NCBI GenBank assembly: GCA_019448385.1 | Contig: JAGTXO010000001.1 | Span: 1,054,001 to 1,118,000, forward strand | DNA from: Diacronema lutheri | Lineage: Eukaryota; Haptophyta; Pavlovophyceae; Pavlovales; Pavlovaceae | Direction: 5' to 3' | Length of the DNA stretch: 64,000 nt | Shown here: one piece after another, positions 1-12,200 of the stretch | How the letters are laid out: each line of letters opens with the position of its first letter | How positions within the stretch are numbered: the stretch's first letter is position 1 | The notes under the pieces: generated by a model | Seen by the model: only the letters and a program-made list of their open reading frames with translations | What the model was told of the DNA's origin: nothing | Database searches by the model: none | Program-made: the position numbers and the translations under genes

Positions 1-1191
1 ACCGCCCGGCATGTGGCCCATCGCCGGCCACCACTGCTCGGACGGCGCCGCACCCGTGACCGCCGCGAGGAGGGTCGACACGTAGGCGAGGTTGATCGAT
101 GTGTCGCAGAACGTCTTGAGCGCCGAGCTGGCAAGGGCCTGCGTCGGCGGGGTGGCGCAATGCCACGCAATGCTCGGCTCGTACCCAATTTCCTGCAGCA
201 CGAGCGGAAGCTCTGACGCCATCGAGTACTGCGGCTTGCCCGGCTGTGCCTCGACGTCGAGCAGCCGCGACACAACCTCGGGCGGCTCGAGGCCGCGGCC
301 GACGAGGAAGAGCACGCTGACCATGCAGCGCACCTGGTGCCACAAAAAGGCGCGGCCCTTGATCGTGAACGCGCACAGCTGCAACCGCGCGTCGTGCCCG
401 CACGCGTCGTCTGGCGCGTCGGCGGCGAACGGGCCGGCAACGGGCGTAACATCAAAGTTGGTGAGGGTCCGCACAAAGCTGTGCACCTTCTCCGTGTCGG
501 CTTTGCAAAAGTTGCGCATGTCGTGCATGCCGACAAACGCGCTTGCCGCCTGCCGCATCCGCGCAAGGTCGAGCGAGCCGCGCAGAAAATAATACCGGTA
601 GACGCGGTACTTTGCGCTGAACCGCGCGTCAAACGCATCGTCGACCGGCGCCCACGCGAGGACGCGGATCTCGGGCGGGAGCACGCAGTTGAGGCGCGCC
701 GCGTAATCCAACTCGGCAGAATCGTCCGCCCACGGCGCCTCGCCTACCCTACGGTTCGAGCGCACGTAGAGCGCGACGACCTGTCCAGACGAGGAGACGC
801 CCTTGTCGGTCCTGCCCGCCTTGGAGAAGCGGCACTCGCTGCGGCTGCGGATCAGGCAGGTCTTCTCGAGGGCCACGTACAGCTGGCCCTCAACCGTGTT
901 GTCCGACTCCTGCAGCGCCGCCAGCCCATCGTACGTGCGCCCGTCATACGCGACCTTGAGCGCGATGTGCCGCTCGTAGTACTTGGAGAAGTCGAACGCC
1001 CGCCGGCGCTTCTCCGCCTTTGCGCTGCCGAGGCCGGCGCGCGGCGCGGCGGGCGGTGCTGCGCAAACAGCCGACGCTGCAGTCATCGACGCTGCGCGCA
1101 GCTCCCTCCGCAGGCCGACCACGCGGTCGATGAGCTCCTCGCGCGAGAGGCCCGACAAGTCCTCACCCGCGTCCACGTGGGTGTCCGCCAT
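1..1191 (-). CDS. PUS3: tRNA pseudouridine(38/39) synthase, PUS3/DEG1 type (3' end off window)
   Basis: The frame is open from an ATG at 1191 to the left edge (397 codons), so the C-terminus is missing. The protein belongs to the TruA family, which isomerises uridine to pseudouridine at positions 38/39 of the tRNA anticodon arm. The TruA active-site motif GRTDKGVS is present, with the catalytic aspartate at residue 129. The block AFLWHQVRCMVSVLFLVG, typical of the eukaryotic PUS3/DEG1 branch, lies near residue 280. The first 60 residues are charged and look cytosolic or nuclear rather than like a plastid leader. No intron is needed to keep the family alignment. The ATG was chosen because nothing conserved lies upstream of it. 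The family is certain; the PUS3 branch is very likely. Confidence 0.93.
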   Translation of the reverse strand, partial: MADTHVDAGEDLSGLSREELIDRVVGLRRELRAASMTAASAVCAAPPAAPRAGLGSAKAEKRRRAFDFSKYYERHIALKVAYDGRTYDGLAALQESDNTVEGQLYVALEKTCLIRSRSECRFSKAGRTDKGVSSSGQVVALYVRSNRRVGEAPWADDSAELDYAARLNCVLPPEIRVLAWAPVDDAFDARFSAKYRVYRYYFLRGSLDLARMRQAASAFVGMHDMRNFCKADTEKVHSFVRTLTNFDVTPVAGPFAADAPDDACGHDARLQLCAFTIKGRAFLWHQVRCMVSVLFLVGRGLEPPEVVSRLLDVEAQPGKPQYSMASELPLVLQEIGYEPSIAWHCATPPTQALASSALKTFCDTSINLAYVSTLLAAVTGAAPSEQWWPAMGHMPGG

Positions 1192-1774
1192 CGCTCCAGA
1201 GTGTGCAACGATGTACGGTGACGCGTGACGCTCTGAGTCACTGACCGCCTGGCGGACCGCGGATGTCGCCCGTCGCTGTCGGCAGGAGGGCGTGTCGCGA
1301 CCTCTCGCGATGGAAACCAGGCTTTTCTTCCCTATAACCCCGACGTGGTCTACAATCTCGGCGCTCCTCGGCACCGTCTGTGTCGAGCAGCCGAGGATGA
1401 GCGCGCGTCCCGCCGTGCTGGCTTGGCCACGGCCAGCTGGCCACGGCGTTCGTGCGCACCCGAATGCAGAGCGCGCCGGCGCCGCATGGCGCGCCGCGCC
1501 AGAGCGCGGTGCAACACGCTCCGCGAGGACAGGCGATGTGCGCTCTCGCGGCTCGAATCCATCGCGCGCGCATCTCTAGGCAGTCCGCCTCGCCGACTCG
1601 CATCGCATGTTCCCTCCTTGGCAGCCAGCAGGCTTCGCGCGGCTTCGCGCGCGCGAGTTTGCCAAGCTGCCTCAGTCCGGGCGGAGCGCCGCGGTACCGC
1701 GGCGCGCGCCGTTGCGCGAGCTGACATGCCCTGCGCGGCGGCGGCGCGCGCGACGCGGCGCACGCGTGCGGCCC
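1192..1774. other. Intergenic region, about 580 bp
   Basis: This lies between the start of the pseudouridine synthase and the end of the PP2C gene, both on the minus strand. It probably holds the promoter and 5' UTR of the former and the 3' UTR of the latter. Open frames on both strands are GC-driven: they are rich in Arg, Ala and Ser and have no recognisable domain. I see no RNA gene or mobile element in it. Confidence 0.5.
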
Positions 1775-2935
1775 TCACGCCATCGGCGTGATGCTAGGCT
1801 CAAGCCACGGCAGCCTGAGCACGATGCACGAGATGTCGTCACGGTAGTCCCCCTCCTCCACCTTCCACATGTGCGCCGCCTGTTCGATGATACGATCCAC
1901 AATGTCCTCCGTCGGCTGCGAAAGGTTTTGCATCGCGATGTCGATGACCTGCTGCGATTCGAGCAGCTCCCACACGCCGTCCGAGCCGATGATGAGCACC
2001 GCGTCGTCCTTGTCGAAGCTGTACTGGTGCACGTCGGGCTCGGCGATCACGCCGACCGACGACGCGTTGTGATCGCCGATCGAGCGCGCCATCGCGAGGC
2101 CGCGGAAATTGTGCCACACGCGCGCAGGCGAGCCGTTCGCGCCCGCGGGCGTCACGTGTCCGCCGGCCGCGATGATACGCTTCATCTCGGCAGGCGTGTC
2201 GGGCTTCTGGTCGAAGCTCACGTCGAGCGCGACGAGCGCCTTCTTGCCGCCTTTGTACCGACCGATGACGGCGCGAGAGTCGCCGGCGTTTGCGACCCAG
2301 TAGGTCTGGTCCTTGACGAAGACGCTCACCGCCGTCGTGCCGCTCACGCTCGCCTCGATTTGACTGCTCGCGAGGAGCTCATCGCACTGCACGTACGCCT
2401 CCTTGAGCGCCGTCGCCGGCTTGGTCAGCAGCAGCGGGTGCTTCTCGATGAGGCCGGGCAGGTGCTGCTTGACAAAAGCGGAGACCTGCTCGCCCTGCTT
2501 GCCATGCCCGTCGTACACGCCAAGCAGCGCCATTTTGCCATCACCAGCGAACGGGTGCAGCGCGACGGCGCGGTCCTGGTTAATCTTCGCCACGGCCCCG
2601 CCCGGCACTGGCTCGAGGCCAGGGATCGACTTAGCCGCGATCGTCGTGATCTGCACGTCCTCGACGACGGGGCCGACGTCCTGATCGGAGCCGCCACCGT
2701 ACACGGACAAGCGCTTGTTCCGATCGGACGCCTTCGGGTCGCGCACTTGGCTCATCGTAAGGCGGCGGTCGCGGAAGTTCTTGCCCTTCTGCGGCGATGC
2801 GGGCACATCGCCGACAACGTCGCCCGCCTCCGAGTCGTCGTCGTTTTCCACGTCGTCTTTCATCGCGTCGACCGACGGCTTGCGGGTCACGTCCGGTGCC
2901 GGTTCGCTGCCCGCTTTGGTGCACGCGCCGCCCAT
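1775..2935 (-). CDS. PP2C-type protein phosphatase with N-terminal acylation motif
   Basis: A 386-residue metal-dependent Ser/Thr phosphatase (PPM/PP2C). Motifs appear in family order: VYDGHGK with metal-binding Asp142, SGTTAVSVFV, NAGDSRAVIGR, LAMARSIGD, IIGSDGVWE and RDDISCIVLRLP at the C-terminus. The frame is open to an upstream ATG at 3163. The ATG at 2935 is preferred because it gives MGGACTK, a textbook N-myristoylation signal (Gly2, Thr6) with a palmitoylatable Cys5. Many protist PP2Cs are membrane-anchored this way. Residues 10-100 are acidic and disordered. The usual DN in the last metal motif is DD here, a common variant. It is intronless, and its 5' end faces the giant plus-strand gene that starts at 3288. 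Confidence 0.93.
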   Translation of the reverse strand: MGGACTKAGSEPAPDVTRKPSVDAMKDDVENDDDSEAGDVVGDVPASPQKGKNFRDRRLTMSQVRDPKASDRNKRLSVYGGGSDQDVGPVVEDVQITTIAAKSIPGLEPVPGGAVAKINQDRAVALHPFAGDGKMALLGVYDGHGKQGEQVSAFVKQHLPGLIEKHPLLLTKPATALKEAYVQCDELLASSQIEASVSGTTAVSVFVKDQTYWVANAGDSRAVIGRYKGGKKALVALDVSFDQKPDTPAEMKRIIAAGGHVTPAGANGSPARVWHNFRGLAMARSIGDHNASSVGVIAEPDVHQYSFDKDDAVLIIGSDGVWELLESQQVIDIAMQNLSQPTEDIVDRIIEQAAHMWKVEEGDYRDDISCIVLRLPWLEPSITPMA

Positions 2936-3287
2936 GATGCCCGCGCGGACCAACCGCGGAATATGGCCGGCGAGCAGGCGCGGAGCACCCCTCCACCGTA
3001 GATTTCCCACAAAAGGACCGCGACGCGTAACGCATTTTGTACCGTTCGAGGAAAAAGCAATCGGGTTTAAGTCATCGGCGAGGCCCAGCGTGGAAGACAC
3101 GCGCAGCCTGCGCGCGGGAGAGGCGGCCGGCGAAGCATCAGGGCCCGTTGCGCTTCGCCCCAATGCACGCGCGCGGCGGTCACGGCCGGCTACGCGCGCC
3201 GCACATGCGCAACGAAGACCAGCACATGACGCGCTCGGTCTTTCCTTGGCGCGCTTTTCAGGTTTGAACGCCTTTTTGTACCAGGCG

Positions 3288-6200
3288 ATGGCCGCGCCGT
3301 GGCGCTTGCGGCTGCCGGCCGTTGGCGCGCCTGTGGCGCGGCCGCCTGTCTCGACGCTGGTCGCCGAGATCGTACAGAGTTATCGAGATGACGCGGTCGC
3401 GCTCGAGCAGGCCATCTGTGACGAGCTCGCCCTCGCCGGCGGCGCGCGCGCCGCGCGGCCGGCGGACGCCGCGCCGCCGGCCCAGCTTGTGCACACGCTG
3501 CGCGCGCTTGGCGGCGCGCATTCGGCGGCCACGTCGGCGGTGCTCGAGGCGGTCCTTGCGCGCCATGCGCTTGACGCCATCCCTCGCGCCGAGCGAGACG
3601 TCGCGCGCAACGTCGTGCTGTCCGTTTCGGCCGTGGCGCTGCTCGACTGCGCGGCAGCGTCAGCGGGCACGACGGCATTCGTGCGCGCGTCGTCAGGCGT
3701 CGCGCTGCAGGCGCTCGAGCAGCGCGCGCTCGGCCGGTTCGTGCAGCTTGTGCACGAGCCGTCCGACCTCGCCTTCCACCCACTCGGCGCGGCGGGCGGG
3801 CGAAGCGAGGCGGCGATGCTCGTGCTGCTCCTCACGACGCTTTCGCGCTTCGCGCTCCGCTCCGTCTCGCGGCAGCTGCTGCAACTCGTTGGTGCGTGCG
3901 CACGCGGGGAGCTCGCGCTCGCGAGACGCGAGCGTGAGCTCCTGTGCGAGGCCGTTGGCGCGCTTTGCCTCGAGCCCGCGAGCGAGGCGCAGCTGAGCGT
4001 GGGCCCCGCGGCCGACGCGCAGCTCGACGGCTCGGCGCGGAGCGCGCCGCGCTCGCCGCGCGCGGCGGAGCAGGGGCGCGCGCTCCCGAGCGCATCGGCG
4101 GCGACGGTGGGCGAGCTCGTCGAGCTGCTCCGGCGCAGGCGCCTCGGTGTGCTGAAGCATCCGCTCGCCCACGCCGCGTGCCGGCTGCTGCTGCCGCTTG
4201 CAGACCTCGCGCCCGCGTCCCGCGCGCTGGCGGTCGAGCCGCTCGCCGAGCTGCGTGACCAGCCGCGCACGGAGGGCCGCCCAACGGACTGGCGCGCATC
4301 GGCGGCATGGTCCAGTGCGCTCGGTGCGCTCGCCGACCTGTCAACCGCGTGGCTCAAGAAGCGCAAGCACCGGCACGTGGGCGCGCGGCTGCTCGCGTGT
4401 GCGCTGTGTGCCGCTGACGAATCGCTCTTCTGGAAGCATTTTGCGCTCGCGCAGGACAAGCTGGTCGAGACGGTGGTCGGAGTGGAGGACGGCGTGCTGC
4501 GCACAGAGCTGCACGTCGCGATGCGCGCGCTGCTCGGCCGCTACCTGCGGCTAGTCGGCGGCGCAGACGACGGCGGCGAGCGCGCGCACGTGTTTGCCCT
4601 GCTTGGCCAGCTTTGTGTACACGCCGCGCTGCGCAACCACGCGCAGACCGCGCTGCTCCTCGGCGTGCGCTTGCCAAGCAGGGAGCAGCCGCTCGCCGCG
4701 CCGCCCGCGCGCGCCGCCGCCGCCGGTGGCGGCGCGCTTGCGGCGTCGACGCCGCCGCGCGCGCGCGGTGGCGTCGGCGACTCGCGCGCGCCGCCGACGC
4801 CTCTCAGCGCGCTGCGCGAGCTGGGCGCGCCAGGCGGCGGCGCAAGCGTGTGGGAATGGGGCTGGGACGGCGCGGCGAGGAGCGTCGAGGGAGTCGAGGC
4901 CGAGCTGCGCGCGCGCGCCGCGCTCCTCGCCGCCGTCGGCGAGGCGCGCCCCGACTTTTTCGCCGCGTCGATCGCGCTGCCCTGCCTCACGTCGACCATT
5001 CCGCCACTCGACTGCGCCGCCGTGCTGCTCTGCGCGCTCGCCGCGTTGTTGGGCGGCGCGTCGCTCGAGGCGGAGGCGCGCCGCGCCGCGCGCGCGCGCG
5101 CGCTCTCCTTCGTGCCGCTGCTCAACAGCACGGGCGAGCGGTGGGAACACCCACGCGGCGCGCGTGACGAGAGCGCGGACTCGCCGGCGCGCACGCGCGC
5201 GGCGGACGCGCTGCGGCTGTGGCTGCCGGCGATTGGGCGCGCGCTGGGCAGCGCGTGGCGCCGGCTAGGTCTGCCCGCCGACCGCGCCGCGCGCGGCGCC
5301 GGCGCCACGCCCATCCTGCCCGCGTGGCTTGCGCTCACGGTCGTCGCGCCTGCGCGAAGCACGGCGGCGGCGGCCGCCGCCGCTGCCGCAGCGACCGCGG
5401 CCGCCGGTCCGCACGGCGCGACGGTGCGCCGCTTCTGCCTCGGCGCGCTGCTGCAGCTGGTCGCGCACTGCTGGCCGGCGGGCGTCGAGCGCGCCCTCGT
5501 CTGCCGCCTCCTCGCCGAGTCTGCCCTCTCCGACCAGCCCGCGCTCGCCGACGCCGCCTCACGCGCGGCGCGCGCGTGGCTCGAGCGCGGCGCGCGCGCG
5601 CGGAGCGCAGCGTCGGCGCTCGCGTGCGCGCTCGCGTCGGTGTGCGAGGATGCGGACGCGGATGGGTTGCTTGAGTCGGACGGCGCGGCGCGCCACGCGC
5701 GCGCGCTCGGCGCGCTGCGCGAGCTGCTCGAAGCGGTCGCGCGCCGGCCGGCCCTGCGGCTGAGCGCGCGCGCGCTCGCCGAGGCGTCCGTCGCGGCCGT
5801 CGACGGCCTCACGCCGCGCGGCGCGGCGCAGCACGAGCAGGCGGTAGGCGCGCTCCACGCGCTGCTCGCAATGTGCGCGCCACGCGGGCCGCACGGTGCG
5901 CGGAGCGCCAGCCACGGGCCGCCGCTCCCGGCGGCGCGCATGCCGGCCGTCGAGTCCGTCGTCGCGCCGGTTGGCGGCGCAGCGCGCAGCTCGCGCGTCA
6001 GCGTGGACGGGTATGCCTATTCCGCGACTTTTCACTTTGAGCCGGCGCTGCGCCAGTCCCTAAATTCGTCGGAGAACGACAGCGCGCGCGCCAACGGCGC
6101 GACGCCGCTACTCAACGGCCGCGCGTCCGTCCTGGGCCACGCGCGCGCGCTGCTCGGGTCGGCGCCGCCGCACGCGCGCGGCGCGGCCTGCAGCGAGGAC

Positions 6201-9200
6201 GTCAGCTGGGCGACGTGCACGCCACCATCATCGCCTCACCTGCCCCCGGCCAAACCGGCGCCAGCGACGGCCGGCGCACGCTCGCCGCCCGGCAGCGCGC
6301 GCGCGACTCTGCGAGGGCTCCGACGACTGCTGCGCGCAGCGCTCGGGCACGCGGAGCGCGCGCGCTCTGCCGACGGGCTGCACGATCACGGTGGTGGCAC
6401 GACGGACGCGCTGCAACCCAAAGCGTGCGCCACTGCTGCGCACATCGTCGGTTACGCGCTCGGCAGTTGCGCGGTCGGCAGTTGCGCGGTCGGCGGCGCG
6501 CGCGCAGGGGCGTGCGGCGGCGCGAGCGGCGCGGACGAGGGCGAAGACGAGGGCGAGGGCGAGGAGGAAGGCACGGACGACGGCAGCCATGCCGGGACGC
6601 GCGCGCTAGACGCGTCGCCGCCAGTGCGCGCGCACGCGCCATGCGCCGAGGGCGTGACCGACCTCGCCGTTCAGCGCGCGCTCGGCCATGCGGCGTGGCG
6701 CGTCGCTGTCGGACGGTACGCGCGGCTGGATGACGAGCGCGCGAGGGCTGTGCTGAGCCGCAGCGCGAGCTCCACATCGGCCCGCGCCGCGCCCGCGCCC
6801 GTTGCGGCCGCAGCTGCGGCCGAGCGGCGGCGTGCGCTGCGCGGCCTCTGGGCGCAGCGCGCGGCCGGCGTGTGCGCGCTTGCGCGGGTCGGGTGCGCGC
6901 TCGGCGGTGTGGAACGCGGCCAGTTGCGCGCGCACGTGCGCTCGCTGCTCATCGCCGGCGTCCTCGCGCGCGCCTCTTCGCACGCCCCGGGCGAGGCTGC
7001 CGACGGCGGGTGGTGGGTCGGTGACGATGACGGTGACGGTGACGGTGACCGCACGCAAGCGGAGGGCGCGCTTGCGCACATCGAACCAAGCGCGGAAACC
7101 CTCGAGCTGCTGCTCGCAGAAGGATGCGAGCTGCTCGCGGCGCAGACGCAGACGCACGGCGTGCGGCGCGGCGACGCAACGGCGTCGTCGCCGCCACCCT
7201 CGGCTGCTGCCCTCCTCGCGCCCGCCGCGTGCGCACTGCCCAACGGCGGTGCGGCGCTCCTCAGCCCGGCGTGGCACGTCGCCGCCGCGCCAACCGCCGG
7301 CCGAGCCGCGAGCGCGCGCGAGCTTGAGGCGGCCTCGCGCATGCGCGCGAGACTGCTCGCGCTCGCCCACCTGCTGGGCATTGCGCTTAGCGCCCTCCTA
7401 CGCGGGGCGCCGGCGGGCGAGCGCGCGCGCGCCGGCGCGAGCGCGCACGGCGCGTCGGTCGCGTGGAGCTCTGGCCACGCGCGCGGCCACGCGAGCGCCG
7501 ACGAGGAGGGTGAAGAGGCGTTTGAAGGAACGCAGCGCGCAGGCGCGGAAGGCGCGGCGCCGTGGCCGGCCGACGAGGACGGCTGGTGTGAGCCGCGCCC
7601 TACAACAAACGATGCCGCCGCGCGATCGAGCCTGCTCGGCTTGACGCGCGCAGATTGGCGAGTCAACCCGGGGCGAGCGGCCGGCGATGCGCTGCTTGCG
7701 GAACCGCGCGTGGCGCTGCTTGCGCTGCGCTACGCCGAGGCGGTAAGCAACCTCCTCGCGCAATACGGCGACGCAGCTGAAATTCGGGCGTGGGCGGCGG
7801 AGCGCGGCACGCCGGCCGCGTCCGCCGGATGGGCGCGACCGTGCGGCGGCGGCGGCGGCGTGGTCGGCCGGCCGGGCGCCACGTGCGCGGTGGATGCGAC
7901 GCGCCTCGGCCTGCCTGCCCTCAGCGCGTCGCTCAGCGCGCTCGTCGGCTCTGTGCTCGCGCCGCTCGCGAGAGCGCACGCCCTGCGGACCGCCATCGCC
8001 GCCGGCCATACTGACGATGGCGTCCACGCGCAGCTGCGGCGCGTGCTCGACGGCACATGGCCGCGCGCGTGGGCTGTCACTGTCGGCGAATGCGCCGCGC
8101 CAGCGCGCACGGCCGCGCCAGATGCGAGCGCACGCGCGGCGGCGTGGGCGACGCTCCCCTCGCGCGAGGAAGCCCTCGCGGACGCGGCGTGGGCGATGGC
8201 CGAGCTGCACGCCGCAGACCACGGCTATGCGCCGTGGGCGGCGGATGCACCCGTTGACTCGCCGGGCGTGCGGCTGAGCTGGCACCTGCTCGCCGAGCGT
8301 CAGTCGGCGCACGCGCCCGCCCTCGCACGCGCGGGCGCATCGCTGCTCGTGCAGCTCGCCCTGCACGCGCCGTCGGAGTTCGCCGCGGCTTTACCCGCCG
8401 TCGTCTTTGGCGCGCAGCCCACCGCGGCTGCGGCGGCCTTTGATGCGCTCGCGATCAGCGCGCTCGCGCAGCGCGCGCGTGAGCGCGCCGCTGAGGCGCT
8501 CGCCGACACGCCGAGGCCGAGCCGCAGCCCGCAGCAGGGCACGCCCGGCGGGCATGTGCCGCTGCGCGTCGGCGTGGTGCAGTGCGCGCTCTGGGCGATT
8601 GCACGGCCCTTCGCCGCAGGCACGCGCGCGCTCGCCGTGCGCATTTGTGCGGACGTGGCGGGCGCGCCCGCGCCGCTCGGTGCCGCGCCCACCCCCGCGC
8701 AGCTCGGCGCGCTGCGCCGCGCCGCGCGAGGCGGCGACGACGCGCCGAGTGGCGCATCGGGCGGTGCGAGCGCGCTCGCCGCCGCGCTGCTCGTGCGAGC
8801 GCACCCGCTCGGGCTCGCGGCCGAGCTCGCGACCGAGGCGCTCAGCCGCGTCGCGCTGTGGACCGGCTCGGTGGCGTTTGCGCGGAGGCGCGACGCCGCG
8901 CTCCAAGCGCACGGCAGCCTCCCCTCGCCACGGCTCGCGTGCGTCTTGCGGACGAGCCCGCGCGGCCGCGCGCGCGCCGACGGGTGCGGCGCGGCGCTCG
9001 CCGCAGAGGGCGCGGCGGTCGCGGCGGCGCTGCGCGGCGCGGGATACGTGCACGTCTGCGTGAGCGCGGCCGCCGCCGCTATGGCTGTGCGCGGCGAAGC
9101 GCCCGACAGCGCGCTCGTGCACGCCCTTTGCCACCTCGCGCCCGCGGCGCGCGGCGCGCGCAACGACGACGACGAGGCTGGCGCGATCGCAGAGCGCGCG

Positions 9201-12200
9201 GCAGAGCTGTGGAGCGCTCTTGCGCGCCCATTTCAAACGCAGCGGCTACCGCTCGCCATGCTGCTTTCAAGCAGCATGGCGCCAACATGCGCCGACGGCG
9301 TGGCGGATGGCGCGCGACACGGCGGCGTCTCCAGCCGTGCGCACGCGCGCACGCACGGCTCGGCTCGGGTCGCGCCGTCGCGCGCGCTCGGCAGCTGGGC
9401 GGTGTGTTCCAACACGCCCGCCGCGCCGCGCGATCCGATCGGCGGCTGTCTCGCCGTCGCGCGCGTCCACCGCGCTGCTGGTGCGGAAGCGTTATTTGCC
9501 CTCCTCGCCCTGCCCCTCCTCGAGCCGCCCGCGCCTGCCTATGCGGACGAGCGGGGCGTCCGTGCCCACGGGCTACCCGGCGCGAAAAGCTGCGCGCACG
9601 CCGCCGAGAACGAACCCGTGGCAGCGCGCTCGCGACGCGCTTGTTCGCCGCTCGAGCCGCCGCCAGGGCGCGCGAACGCCGGCGTTGAGGCAAAGGGCGC
9701 GCGCGACTTGAGTGGCGCGGCCGCCGGCGGTGCGCGCACGCCGGGGACAAGCCCGGCTCGGCCACACGAGCACGACAGGCACATGACGCTCGCGAGCGAC
9801 GCGCGGCGCACCGGAGCGCCCTTGAGCCAGCGCTCCTTTCCGCGCTCATCGTCCGTCGCGCTCTCGGCTGCGGCGGCCATGGCGCCCTCGCCTCGTGAAC
9901 GCGCGGACGAGTGCGCAGCCTCGTTGCTTGGCGCGATTCGGGCCGCTGGGGACAATGTGCGCGCCGCGCACCGCGAGGCGGCTGCAAGCGGAGCCGGCGT
10001 AGAGCGCGCGCGCGCCGCTGCGGCCGCCGCGCGCGCTCTGTGGTGTGTGCGCACACGCGACTGTGCGGACGAGGGCACCATGGCCCGCGGTGCGCTGCAG
10101 CGAGGCGATGCGCGCAGCATCGGCGCTGCGGAGTGCGGCGACGGCAGCTGGGAGGAGGACGAAGATGCCTTTGATGATGGCTCCGACTTTGAGCACTCCT
10201 CCTACGGAGATGCCTCGTCTGACGACGACGAGCTGCACGACGCATCGGCGCAAACTGAGGCGCTGCCCGTCGATCAGCCCGCCAAGAGCGCGCCCATTGG
10301 GGCAGTGCTCGCGCTCGACGACACGACGGTCGCCGCCCCGCCAAGCCTCGGCGCAGCAGCGCGCGACGAGCGCGCCGCGCATGCCATCATCCCGCCCGAG
10401 CCCGGCAGCGCACGCGGCGCGCTTTCGTCCGTCGAGCAGTCGATCGCACCGGCCGTCGAGGCGCGCGCGGAGGCGAGCGCAGCAGAGCGGGCCGAGGCGG
10501 TGGCGGCGGTGCACGCGCACGCGGCGGCGGCTGCGCGCGCGCAAGTCGACGCCGCGATCGCGCGAGCGGCGACGGCAGCGGCTGCGGCCGAGAGGGTGCG
10601 CGCGTCGCTCAATGATGTGGGCGTGACGGCGAGCAGCTCGATTGCGCTGCTGCGCGCAGCGATGAACGAGTCGCAGAAGAGCGACGCGCAGCTGCGCAGC
10701 GAGGCGGCGCGACGGCGTGACGAGCGCCTCTCAGCCCGGGCCCTCTACTACCTCCCGCCCATTGCGACCGATAATGCGATGCGCGCGGTGCTCGTGCGAG
10801 GGGCAAGCGGCGGCTTGGAGTGCGGCGGCGCGCACGCGAGCCGTGCGCTGCGCGCGTGCGCTGACCTGGCGATGGACGCGGGGCGCACGTGGCTCTTCAA
10901 GCGGCCCGCGCTCTACGCGCGGCTCCTGCTCGCCGCGATGCACGAGGCGCTCTGCGCGCCGACGCACGAGCAGAGCGCGAGCGCAGCCGCGGTGCTCACC
11001 GCCCTCGCCCACGTCGCGTCCACGCCGGATGCGGGCGATGCACCCACGCCGGTTGCAGCCGGCGACACGCAGCCGCCGCCTCCGCCAGCATCTCTCGGGC
11101 GTGCGGCGCTCGCAGCTGCGGCGGCAGCCGACGCGCGCGTGCGCGCCATGCCGGGTGCGCGCGCGCTCGAGCACACGGCGCTGGACACGCTCGCGCGCGC
11201 AGCGATGGACCTCACGCGCACTTCGCCGCCCAGGGCAGGCGCGGCGGTGCGCGCCGCGCTCGAGCACACGGCGCTGCAGATGGCTCTTCTCCCCGCGCTC
11301 GCGCACGTGCGCGCCACGCGCGAACTCGAGACGGCGGCCGTGGACGAGGCGCACGCGCGCGCTGCCGGGCAGGGCGGCGACGAGGCAGGCGACGATCAGG
11401 ACGTCGGCGCGTGGGATGCGCGCGCCGCGCTCGCGCATGAGCTCGTTCGCGCGCTCGCGCGCGCGCGCCCGGCGCTCGACGCCGAGGCCGCGATGCGGCG
11501 CGGCGCGCGCGCGCGCGCTCTGCTGCAAGCGGCGCGCACGATCGTCGCGATGCTGCGCGCCGCGGCGGGCGGCGCGCCGCCGCGCGGCGAAGTGGTACGC
11601 AGCGCGCTGCGCTGGTGCACGTGCGCGCTCGAGAGCGCTCGCGAGCTGCTCGCGCTCTCGCAGCCGGCCGACGAGTCGCCCGCTGCGCCACGCGGCGAGC
11701 CCCTCACGTTCGCTGCGCCCGACGCGCGCGCGCTCCGCACGGCGCGCAGCGTTGCTCGCGCGCACCGGTGCGCGGTGCGTGCGTGCGTCGAGGTCTTCGA
11801 GCTGCGCGTGGCAGCTGCCCATGCCACCGCATCGGCGGCAGCGGCGCCGCGCGATGGCGAGGCGCGCGCCAAGCGCTGGCCGCTGCCCATTTGGGCGGCT
11901 GCGGCGCGGCTGCTTGCAGCCGCGCTCGAAGCGACGGGAGCGACTGCGCGCGCCTTGGCCCGCGTGGAGCGTGCTGCGGCGACCGAGTCGCCGCGCTCGC
12001 TCGCGCTCAAGCAGCTCGCCACCGATCGGCAGGCGATGGCTGCATGGATTGGTGGGCGCGTTGAGGCGCTCCACGCCGAGCTGGTGTGCGGCCTCGCGGC
12101 CGACGAGACGCTGCGCCCGGCCGTGCTCGCGCTGCGCAGCCTCTGGGCGTGGACGCCGCCGCTGCGCATTGCGGAGCCGTGCGCGCCTTCGCTCGCCGCT

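Noticed and set aside
1525-1580. tRNA-like T-loop (GGCTCGAATCC)
   Set aside because: Flanking bases do not form a T stem, and no acceptor or anticodon arm could be paired.
2715-3287. Upstream extension of the giant plus-strand frame
   Set aside because: It runs antisense through the 5' half of the well-supported PP2C gene; high GC keeps the opposite frame open by chance.
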